From Phalacrocorax aristotelis (Eukaryota; Chordata; Aves; Suliformes; Phalacrocoracidae): a stretch of DNA of 64,000 nt. The notes under the pieces are model-generated. The model ran no database searches, had not been told where the DNA came from, and saw only the letters and a list, made by a program, of their open reading frames with translations. A program made the position numbers and the translations under genes. Positions 27,301 to 36,900 of this stretch are shown here, one piece after another (positions within the stretch are counted from its first letter, which is position 1; each line of letters opens with the position of its first letter). Where the stretch lies: the NCBI RefSeq assembly GCF_949628215.1, contig NC_134277.1:126591963-126655962 (forward strand), given 5' to 3'.

Positions 27301-27631
27301 AAAATAAAAGACTTGTTGTCTGTTACCCAAGTTACTCCCAAATAGAAGACTCTAAATGCTGCTAGTTTTAATCTCTAGGAGGAAAATATCTAGGATAATT
27401 GAAGAGTATTTCAGACATAAAGAAAAATACAGGACCAATCTTAGTGACGGGACTAGAGCTGCCAGATAGTAATTAACTGTTTTAAATCTATAGCTGTGTG
27501 AGAAAACATTGGTCACAATAATAATGTTATGCAAATTAAAATGGCTGCTTGGGATAGACAGATTTAAATTTCCAGATGTCTGTGGATGTATACATTTCAC
27601 TGAGAAAAAAAACCCTATGTGCTAATCTGTA

Positions 27632-27649
27632 TTCAGGTGATCACCTGAA
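27632..27649. repeat. 18-bp perfect palindrome with paired E-boxes
   Basis: The sequence TTCAGGTGATCACCTGAA is its own reverse complement. It contains CAGGTG and CACCTG, the E-box recognised by ZEB/SNAI-type zinc-finger and some bHLH proteins, as an inverted pair with 2 bp between them. It could be a dimeric binding site or a chance palindrome. Confidence 0.4.
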
Positions 27650-28100
27650 ACATTGTTGGCAGCCTTAATCAAAAAGGAGGCAATCACAGAGAAACACACA
27701 CTGGAATAATACTAATGTTTAGGGAAGATACACCTGTCAAAATATGGAACACCTAATTATAAAAAACCTGATTTAATAATAAAGTTATTTGGCTTCTAAA
27801 GAGACTGAAGTTTTCACATCCTCTCTGCTAATTCAGTCTGTATCACTGCAGGCATTTTCACTGGGACAACAGCTGCATACCACGTATCAATCCAAGGAAG
27901 GCTCAAAGAGACAACGTGTGACTACGTTTTTTATTCTTGACATATTCGTTGTGTGAAGGCTTCAAGTACAGGAGCCAAATGAAGGGGAATCTTATTTCTA
28001 TTCAGCTGGGGTTCTTTCCTAAATAAAGCAGGGCATGAGAGTTCTTTACAAGCATACATGATCAGCTTGCATAGTTCAGAATATTGAAGCTACATGAAAT

Positions 28101-28164
28101 GTATTATATATGCAATATATTTTATATATCTATTAAACATATATATTTATATATATAATATATC
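28101..28164. repeat. AT-rich low-complexity (TATA)n-like tract
   Basis: Irregular TA/TAT repeats with few interruptions form a simple low-complexity sequence in the intergenic region. Nothing coding is present. Confidence 0.8.
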
Positions 28165-29035
28165 CTCGGTGGTGCCATTCTTCTTTGCCAAAGACCCCCC
28201 AAAATTCTGCAGAAAATCCCAATAATTTGTATCTATATTCTCCATAAGAGCACTATTGCCATCAGTGTAGAGCAGGTAGCATTGACTCTTGAGATGGATC
28301 TGGATAACAGACCACAGCCTTTCCCCAGTTGTTCATGGGCTAAAACAGATTGTTCTATCCATGCGCTTGCCAAGGGTTTGGCTGACTATGAAGGCACAAA
28401 CATAAGTGCACAGTTTAATAGTCTGACTTGACAGGTCCTGTGTGACCCCAGCTCCATTATCCACTACTCCCAGCATTTCTGAAATGTAAGCTAGCATCAA
28501 CAGGGTCTAAACAGACTGGCTGGAGAGAGCGGTGGGTGTTTGAGCTGAACAGCACTGGAAAGTGCTGAGGACAGTTGGTTGGCTATTCCCGTTGCAGCTT
28601 CACAGGTATTTCAGTTCAGCATTCAGGGGACAGTCACCAGTGTCCCCCTGTGTGGCTCAGCTGGGGTTAACGGAGCATTATATGTGTGAACACTGGACAC
28701 TTAGTGATATTAGCTGCCAGTCCACAAGTCCAGATGGAATCCCGGTTGCAAACTGTAATCACTTGTGTGTTCACCAGTTTGGATTACTAAAATTTTCAAC
28801 TGCCGGTCAGCTCAACAGGCCTTACTTAGGGCAGTGATTTATTTGTGTGCAGATGCTATGGATCCACGTCTTGATGAAATATTGAACTGGAAACTGATCT
28901 GTTCTTCTTATCTGCACTATTATCAATCCTTCTTTCCCATTATACATGAAAGCCCTTGTTACATATCAAAGAACATAATGTTTGCAGTCAGCCTGGTTGT
29001 TGCCATGCCTTGCCTTATAATCCAAATGACAAATA

Positions 29036-29130
29036 CTAATTTTTATATTTCATTATATTTTATTATATACAGTAATAGAATATATGATATATTTAAATAT
29101 AAGTTAGTAAAATAATAAAAATGATAATTT
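29036..29130. repeat. AT-rich low-complexity tract
   Basis: About 95 bp are made almost only of A and T (for example ATTATATTTTATTATATAC). It lies shortly before the LTR insertion. Confidence 0.75.
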
Positions 29131-29333
29131 ATTTAAAGGATTTCTTTCACTGCCTTCTTTCTTTCTTTATCTTACCTTTATTCTTGGGAAACTGAAAACA
29201 TCCACTTTCAAACATTACTTGTTCTTCATTAGTTATATTTAGGGTCATTCCAGGTCTTACCGATAGCACTCTTTTTTTTTATTTCACTGCAGATTAGCAC
29301 ATAAAAAGTTCAACCAAAACTTCAATAGTTCAT

Positions 29334-29915
29334 TGGACTGGGTCTGGCTAGGATGGAGTTAATTTTCTTCATATCAGTCCATAAATGCTGTTTTGGATTT
29401 GTAACTAAACCAGTGTTGACATACCAGTGCTTTGGCTAATGCTGAGCAATGCTTGCAGAGCATCTTGGTTTTCATTTTCTCACTCTGTCCCTGCAGTGAG
29501 TGGGCTGGGGGTGAGCAAGAATCTGGGAGGGCACACAGCTGTGACAGCTGGTCCCAACTGACCAAAGGGATATTTCATACCATACAGCAGGATGCTTAGC
29601 AATAAAAGCTCATCGAAAGGAGGAGAAAGGTGGGGTGCTCGTGGTTATGGTGTTTGTTTTCTCACATAACCATTACGCGTGGTGGAGCCCTGCTTTCCTA
29701 GAGGGGCCGAACACCTGCCTGCTCATGGGGAATAGTGAACTAATTCTTGGCTTGCTTTGCTTATGCACACAGCTTTGCTTCACCTATTAAACTCTTTATC
29801 TAGACTCATGACTTTTTGGCTTTTGTGCTTCTCATTCTCTCCCCCATCTCACTGGCAGGGAGCGAGTGAGCAACTGGGTGGGCACTTAGTTGCTGACCAG
29901 GGTTAACCCACCACA
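29334..29915 (+). mobile_element. Solo LTR of an avian endogenous retrovirus
   Basis: A block of about 580 bp starts TGGACTGGGTCTGGCTAGGA and ends GGGTTAACCCACCACA, giving TG...CA ends. I recognise the opening motif (GGATGGAGTTAATTTTCTTC) and the closing GGGTTAACCCA as those of LTRs common in bird genomes. A polyadenylation signal AATAAA lies at 29601-29606, as expected in the R region of a sense LTR. No gag, pol or env sequence adjoins it on either side, so it is a solitary LTR left by recombination. Target-site duplications could not be resolved with certainty, so the ends may shift by a few bases. It lies about 0.9 kb upstream of the UBXN2B start codon in the same orientation. Confidence 0.8.
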
Positions 29916-30349
29916 TTACAAGTAGCAGAGATCTTTAAGTAAGTTTTTACTTCTAAGTTTCTAGTTTTAGTTTCTGACATGCAACATTGTCGAGTTTGGA
30001 CCCTGACTACAAAATTACAACAAGATAGCTAGCGTTTTTCTCAGTGTTTCAGAGTATTTCAACCCATAGGATTAAGGTGACAAACCCAACTTCCACATTC
30101 AGAAAAAGTTGTTAATGCTTAACATGTAAGAGTCAAAAAGAAGACAAAATGTCATACTTTTTAAACCAGCCTGGTATTTTGGCTCCCACAAGCCACTCCT
30201 TCAAGGACTCTGAGTCAGCATTTGCCAGGCTGACACCATTTTCTACTCCAAGTTTGCTTAAGCATTTGAGTGAGCAACCCCATTTGGTTTTAGCCACCCT
30301 CAATGGTACTTCATAGCTCTGCTGAGAGTCCTGCATGTAAAAGCAGACC
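29916..30349. other. Spacer between LTR and CpG island
   Basis: This is unique-looking AT-rich sequence between the end of the LTR and the abrupt rise in GC near 30350. No gene is recognised. It is part of the distal 5' flank of UBXN2B. Confidence 0.5.
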
Positions 30350-30724
30350 GAGGAACTCCCTCGTGCCACGGGGCTGACAGGACAGAGCGAGGGCTGCTGG
30401 TCCCCACGGAGGCCCAGGCCTGCCGGTGGACAAAAGCCTTCCTCCACCGCCCGGTGTTTAGAGGAGGCCGCGGGCGAGCCCACCCTCCCACCTGCGCCCG
30501 CGGGGAGGGACACGGCTGGTCCCCCGCCGCCCAAGGAGACACGCACACCCGGTATCCCTCCTGGGCAAGGCAGGCTGAGGGCACACAGACAGACAGATAG
30601 ACCGACCATGAGGTCAACTCCCGCCGTCCCCATGGAAACGATCCGGTGGGTGGGGCTACGCCGGCCCGGCCCCTCTCGTTGCCATGGCGCCGCCAGTGGC
30701 GGCGGAAGCACCTGGCAGCCCTGG

Positions 30725-30783
30725 CCCGGCCCGGCCCGGCCCGGCCCCGCCCCGCCCCGCCCCGCCCCGCCCCGCCCCGCCCC
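30725..30783 (+). repeat. GC-rich pentanucleotide repeat (CCCGG)4(CCCCG)7
   Basis: Four CCCGG units (30725-30744) pass directly into seven CCCCG units (30745-30779) plus a last CCCC. The C-rich strand is the coding strand; the opposite strand has runs of four G spaced by one C, suitable for G-quadruplex formation. The repeat lies 30 bp before the assigned UBXN2B start codon and also forms an array of Sp1-type GC boxes. Confidence 0.95.
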
Positions 30784-30784
30784 T

Positions 30785-30802
30785 CCGCCGCCGCCGCCGC
30801 CG
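30785..30802 (+). repeat. (CCG)6 trinucleotide repeat
   Basis: Six CCG units lie 10 bp before the UBXN2B start codon, in the presumed 5' UTR. Confidence 0.95.
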
Positions 30803-30812
30803 CCCTGGGAAG

Positions 30813-30935
30813 ATGGCCGACGGCGGGGCTGCTCCCGCGCAGCAGGAAGGCGAAGCGTCCGCGGCGGCCGGCGGTGGCCGGAGCGATCGGCAGGCCCGGA
30901 GCGGCGGCCGCCCGCCCAGCGCCCGGGATTTGCAG
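30813..30935 (+). CDS. UBXN2B: UBXN2B exon 1 (coding part)
   Basis: It encodes residues 1-41, a Gly/Ala-rich start (MADGG...) ending in the family-conserved RPPSARDLQ. The donor is CAG|GTGAGC; the intron is in phase 0. The ATG at 30813 was chosen because MADGG resembles the mammalian start (MAEGG) and it has a purine at -3 (AAGATGG). An in-frame ATG at 30684 with a better Kozak context (GCCATGG) would add 43 residues. Confidence 0.9.
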
Positions 30936-33900
30936 GTGAGCTTGTGGGGTTGGGGCGTCCCGCCGCCCTCCGCGGGGCGGGGCCGGGCCGGGCGGAGTGC
31001 CGTGTCCCCTGCGGGGCCTTCCCCCGGCCTCGCCCCCGGCCGCCCCTGAGGGGAGCCGGCGGTGCGCCGTTCCGCCGCCCCGCTCATTGCCAGTCGGGGT
31101 TACCCCTCTGCGGCCAGGCAGGGCCGGGCCTCGGTGCAGCGACAGCCGTCCTTTTTTACGTTCTTCCCCCAACACCCCGGTTTCGCGGCTGGCGGAAGGG
31201 AAGGACGCCTCAGAAGGGGGAGTGGGCGCTTTAGGAAAGGGTGGGTGGCCGGCGTGGGTGGTGCCAGCTCTCCGGGGACCGGGCAGGGCCCTCCCGACAC
31301 CTGCCAGCTGGGCGCTGGCTGTACGCGAAGTTATTTCGGTGCCATTGTATTTCCTGATTATTTGGTAGGAGCGTCGCGTCCCGCGTGAAAACGCCAGTCC
31401 CCACAAGTGCGGAGTAAGGCTGAGGGCAAGATCTTTTCCCAGGTTTGTATGGGGAAAGTTTCGAGAGTGTGATCACAAACTCGGCATTAGTACTGAAATG
31501 CACATCTAGCAGTATTCCCTATTTGTGTGTGACTTTGAAACGATGTGAAGGTTCAAAATATGATAGCAACAAGTTGATTGAAAGACAGGCAAAACTTCTA
31601 CTAACTCAAACTACCCCTGTTTTATTTAATTGTACATAATTCACAGGGAAAGAGAGATATAGCTTTCTTTTTTGATTACTCTTTGGGATTTTCATAGGTT
31701 CTTGTTGAGATTAACTTTGCTTCAATACGTAACAGTAATAAAGTCTGAGTTAATACTTTTGGTTCATAAGGCCCTTAGTCAGCTGAAGCAGACAGGCATT
31801 TTGGGTAGATGATTACTGATAAAATGTTAAATGCCAAAGAAGCACCCTCCTGGGTCAGAGTAGCTGACCATCCATCCATCCATCTCAGTATTTAGTTTGT
31901 TGTGGCACCATAAGAGATGTGGTATAAGGAAAGTACAGAAGCCTGACCATGCCCTTTTACGTTCCCTCAGCATCCCTCAGTCTTTAGATTAGGGATGGTA
32001 CAGGGTAGATCTTTGCCTTGTCCTTTTAGTGTCTGTGTACGGACTTGTCATCTATGATTTACCCTATCAGCTTCACATATCTAAAAGATATTTGCTTGTA
32101 TCTTAAGATAGAGCGGTTTTCAGTGGTTTTCCTGAGCTGTCTCGTTACTCAGTTTAATTTTCTTACTGAGTATAATTCTTCAGCTCATATTCTTCCCCTG
32201 CAGAAAATGCCTCACAATAATATGTGATTAATATCCTGTGTTCATAGCAGTGTGTTTTGAAGGACGGATGGTGTTTCATTTTATTTTAATGGTTTTATTT
32301 TATTTACTATATAAAACTGTAATGAAATTGTAGGTGTTAGTATCACTTGCATGGTGTGAACAAAATGGTTTGGGGACAAAATTAAGGATGATTTGACAAA
32401 GAAAGACTATTATTCAGGACAAAAGTAAGATTGCTAAAAATGACATTAGATGTGCCTTGCATAACTTCCTAAAAAATGCTTTCCAGTGCAGCATTCGGGG
32501 AACCCTTGTGAAAACCTTTTTTTTTTTTTTAAAAAAAGTATTTGCAATGATATCTTGAATTCAAGACAGCAAGGCTGAATTGGATCTTAATTCAAGTACA
32601 AGCTTATTCAAGTTACCTTTTTCCATTTCTATGTCAAATGTTTGTAAAATTTATTATTTGCTGCCCGATCTTGTCAGAGGAATACATAGCAACTTTATTT
32701 CCATTTATTAACATTAATGAGTTGATGCTTAATATATATGTGTGTATATACTTTTGTGGTTCTGAATCTAATACAGCCTGAATGTAGCTAGTTATGCAGT
32801 GTGAACCAAATAAAAGCAGAGTACAAGTTCCAAGTCACAATGGCATTAAGCATTGTGTGTCTTTTCCATAAAGCAGAAAGGAAGTTGAATTTAGAGAAGT
32901 AGTTAGGGTTTCTCATGATGTTTCTAATTTTCTGGAGATGCACACGCTTTGTGTGAGTGTTTGTCTTATTTCTGCTCCATGTGTAGTTCTTGAGATACAA
33001 GACTTCTAAAAAGAGTTCTGTTTCCTACAGTTGGCCTTGGCAGAGTTATACGAAGATGAAGCTAAAAGGCAGTCATTGTGTCCTGACAAACCAACAACTA
33101 CAAAGATCAGTAACACAAAAATAACACAGAGGTACGATGTGCTTTGTACTTCAGAAGTGTGTTGAATAGGTACTGTATTAGCTCACAAAACTTTGTCATA
33201 CTTCCTTGATCTCCTCCTAGTATAAAAAGCAATCTACAGCAGTTTATAATCCAGAACTGTGAATTCCTGTAATAATGCATAGTCTTGGTCTTCTCAGAAT
33301 GCTTTTAAAATTGTATTTATTTAGGAGTCTTTGCACTATATGCTCTTCCAAAACACTTTAAACCCACTTCAGCTAAGATAAGATTAAGGGGCTGTAAGTG
33401 AAATGCAGTGTTGCTCTTTGTTTACACAGATAGAATTTGGAAATTTGCTGTATCAGAAAAATACTGCAGTTCTTTGTTTCTTCAAAATTCAGCAAATCAG
33501 TAGTTTGTTGAAACTTGGCAAGTGAGCTGCCTTGAGTGTTGTGCTTAGGTCAGTACTAGTTAAGTAACTAACCTGAAAAGAACAATATTCATTTGAAAAA
33601 GTTTTAGTGGGTTCACTAGTAGGCTCATATGGGGTGAGAGAAATAAGAAGGTCTTCTTAATGAATTTCTCTGGTTTTGGCAGGTGGAAGGAAAGATATGT
33701 ATTTATGTATAAATCCAAGTTTTGCTGGGCTGCAGTGTTTGCAGTTCACATAGCATTTGAAGAGTCAATGTAGCTTTAAATTTTTTATAACTTCATGCCA
33801 GTTTTTGATTAATTTTTATTTAAATTGTTTTAAAGAAGTCTTTAAATCATTACTGTCAGCAATGCCATAACAAGTCTTGCATTTGGCTTGTCTTTCAATC

Positions 33901-36900
33901 GCTGCTGTCAGTATGGATCTTGTTTTAAAGGAGGTTAAGCAGCAGAAAAGTTCTTAGTCACCAGAGCCATGCTTCAAGTGCGTATGCAGATCTTCAGGCA
34001 GAGGGATTTTTAGGACAATACGTGACACTTGGAAAATAGTAAGGTTTTGGTGAGTTTGTTTGTTTGTTTTGGTGAAACCACCTAAGTTGATGGATCAGCT
34101 ACATAGAATACAATTTATAAACAAATAAAGCAAACAGCTCCATTTACCAATAGATATCATGAAGTTACAACTTCCAAATCCAACTGAAGGAAAAGCTGCA
34201 ATACAGTGTCTTGAATGCTTCAGTGTGATAGCTGTTGGCAAGCATTTGCTCTTTGTTGGCAGTCCTACTGGAACCTGTCTGAGAATGACGAGATGGCTGC
34301 TATTTGCATGGCATCCAAAGTGAGAATTTTTTTTTGGTAGAGTTCAGTTTGCTCTCAGATGAGCAGTGTATTATTTGCAAGGTAACATAGTGCTGCTTTT
34401 GAAGTCACCTACTTGGCTTGCCTTCCACAATTGCAGGTATAGAAGAATGTCCTCTGGGCCCTGCTGGAACAAATGCCATATTATATACGCTGTCCTGTTG
34501 TGTAAGCTCCTTTAAGAAACTTAACACTATTGGCACAAAAATATAAGCCCCACAAAACCTACAATGTGACAAAGGAAGAAAATAGAAGAGATTAAAGCAT
34601 TTCTAGTGCCTGTGACCTAAGTCCCTAACTTTCTGAGAAAGTAATAAGAAGCAGATCCTTCACTGAGATGTAGCATTACATTGTTTTATCAACACTGATA
34701 CTTAAAAAAGCAATGGCCTGCTCTGCTACACTTTGATTTCAAAGGTAATCAGAAAATTTGCATAAATCTGAATTAGTGATCTGCTATTACTCATGTAGCA
34801 GATTGTATGTATGTTCTTATCCTGTGGTAGTTGGCTGCCTCATATACATCTGCATTAATGAATGTTATCATCAAGTACTACAGGATAAGAGCATATATCT
34901 CTATAGCTTTTCCTGGCATTTTGCAAGCTAGAAACTCTAGCTTGTCCTGTGGCAGCTTATTGATCTGTCCTTATCATAAAACAGGATCTGATTCTGCATT
35001 TTAATCGTCTTTGGAAAGTCTTTGTGATGTTGCCATTTAACATATTTTTAAAATTGTGTAAAATAGAAGTGAGAACTACTATTTTTTAGTTTCTAGGATC
35101 GTCATAGATAGGGAATCCAGGATATCAGAGAAAGCCAATGTTGACGTCATTAGACAACTTACCTCTTGACAAATACAGCTAAAATGTGGAAAAAATTTGA
35201 AGTATAATTAATTCTGGTAAGCTAGATTCTGAAACAGCTGTTGAGCTTGCATATTACCTGTGGGACCTCCAGTGGCGTAAAGCAGAATTCTGCCTAACGT
35301 ATGCTAGAATAAAATAGAATAGTTCAGCTTGAAGGGACCTACAGTGATCATCTAGTCCAGTTGCAAAATTACCGTGCCATACACATGCCCTTTCCTATTT
35401 ATTCACTGAGAAGCATTCATTGGTATGTACTTCGGCAAAAAAAAAAAAAAAAGTATGGTGAGAACAAATAAAACCCCAACAATTTGGTATCCTTAGTTTT
35501 AGAAAAATAAGTAGTTTCAGAAGTTAGATATGATGTACTAGGTGAAATGTACGTACCAGTCATCTTCAAGCTTTTTCTTTTATTCTCTTGGCAGTCTTAA
35601 AATTGATTCTCTTAGAAGGTTGAGAAAACCAGAGAGAAGCATGAGCGATGACAAAGAAAACCAAAGGTATTTTTAAAACAAAAAAATTCATTTAACAATT
35701 GTGAAAGGAATTGGGTTTTTTTTGTGACATTCACCCTTTGCTCCCCTGTTTTTCAAAATGCATGTGGGCTAAGTCTATCCTGTGAAGAACAAGTAACTAC
35801 AAGGACACTCTGTGACTTATTAGAGTGCTAGCTGTTCACTGCTGTAATAAAACTGTATTTAGCAGAATCAGGCTGTAGCGATCTAGGACCTGAAGATACC
35901 TTAATGTGTGACTGTATGGATGTAAAGGTTGTAACTTACGCTTGGACTCAAAACCTTTTCTGGCTTTTCTCAAATATCCTGAATTGTTCTGTGTATCCAT
36001 TACTCAAATATTTGAGTACTTCCTTTCTCTCTTGAACACAAATTCTAATGAGAATTCTTGTTTCTTCTCTTTTAAATCTAATGATAAAAGATTTTCCGTA
36101 TAAATGGCAATTGAGATAATAAAAACAGATTTATGTACAAAGGAGAGATAATACTAAGGGATTGCGGTTTATGTGACATCATAAAAGCAGTATGATTATA
36201 TGGCACCTTCATACCCACTACTGGTTTTGGGTAATTGTAAAATATGGTGGAATCAACAGCATTTTAAGTCATTGACCTGAGAGACAGTTTCACATGGATT
36301 AATTAATTTGCTTTGCCCAGAGTGATTAGGTGAAAAAGTTAAGGAAAGTAGAAAGCACTTATTTTATTAGTTATTAATGCTTCTTGTAATCAAAGACAAA
36401 ACACACTCAGGTTTTCCAGCTTTTGTATTGATATGCATATTTTTTTACAGAATCTATTCTGTTGTTCTTTAGAGATTTATAGCACCTTCCTCAAGATAAT
36501 ACTCAAGGAATATCTTGATCTTCAGAATCAAACAGATACAGTTTTGAACAGAATTATTTGTAGTTCAACCTTTTATCTTCAAGAGCTAGAAATGGGGCTG
36601 TGTTGAAGAAAAAGAGCACAAATTAGCTTTTGCAGCAGTTTCTACAGATTTTAAAATGCCTTGAAAGGTTAATTAAATTTATTTAAAACTTTCCATTTCT
36701 AATACCGGCAGGAATGGAAGTATACTAGACCTTTAAATTAAAAGATCAAGTTGTGGCACTGTTCAGGTCTTCCAACAACAGTTTTAGACTTGTTCTGCCA
36801 CGGCAGTGTTATATGTGAATCCATATTCTAACCAGCCCAGGCACAGTCCCATGCACAGGACACCCCTGAGAAAATTGGTCCTTCTCGGAGCAGGCAGCAT

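Larger units (their letters stand above)
15346..29333. other. Intergenic DNA upstream of the LTR
   Basis: No gene is recognised. Open frames on either strand reach at most about 134 codons (16066-16470) and overlap each other without motif content. Notable local structures are an exon-like 38-nt segment at 18306-18343, an 18-bp perfect palindrome at 27632-27649, and AT-rich low-complexity tracts at 28101-28164 and 29036-29130. FAM110B, the expected upstream neighbour in mammals, is not visible. Confidence 0.5.
30684..30812 (+). other. Possible N-terminal extension of UBXN2B from an upstream in-frame ATG
   Basis: An ATG at 30684 (GCCATGG context) is open and in frame with the assigned start at 30813. 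It would add 43 residues rich in Pro, Arg and Ala, encoded mainly by the pentanucleotide and CCG repeats. It counts only if transcription begins upstream of 30684, which the sequence does not show. No equivalent is known to me in mammalian p37. Confidence 0.2.
30350..31330 (+). promoter_or_regulatory. UBXN2B: CpG-island promoter of UBXN2B
   Basis: Base composition jumps from AT-rich to strongly GC- and CpG-rich for about 1 kb, then falls back within intron 1. The island covers the start codon and first donor site of UBXN2B. No TATA box is seen. It contains a dense run of CCCCGCCCC-type GC boxes (Sp1/KLF sites) at 30745-30783. It also contains an AAGATGGC motif at 30810-30817 overlapping the start codon, which matches the YY1 site often found at the 5' ends of housekeeping genes. 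The transcription start is not determined. Island promoters of this kind usually drive broad expression. Confidence 0.85.
33132..35594 (+). other. UBXN2B: UBXN2B intron 2
   Basis: The acceptor is TTCTCTTGGCAG. It contains a near-perfect 92-nt hairpin (34807-34898), a small antisense CR1 scrap (about 35310-35372) and an A-run at 35437-35452. Otherwise it is unremarkable AT-rich sequence. Confidence 0.9.

Noticed and set aside
30608..31234. 208-codon plus-strand open frame overlapping exon 1
   Set aside because: It is out of frame with p37, runs across the first donor site and has no motifs. It is a shadow of the GC-rich island; at most it is a uORF start if transcription begins that far upstream.
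30300..31406. 368-codon open frame on the minus strand across the CpG island
   Set aside because: It is antisense to UBXN2B exon 1. Its residues are mostly Arg, Gly, Pro and Ala from GC-rich and repeat sequence. Stop codons are rare there by composition, and no family motif is seen.
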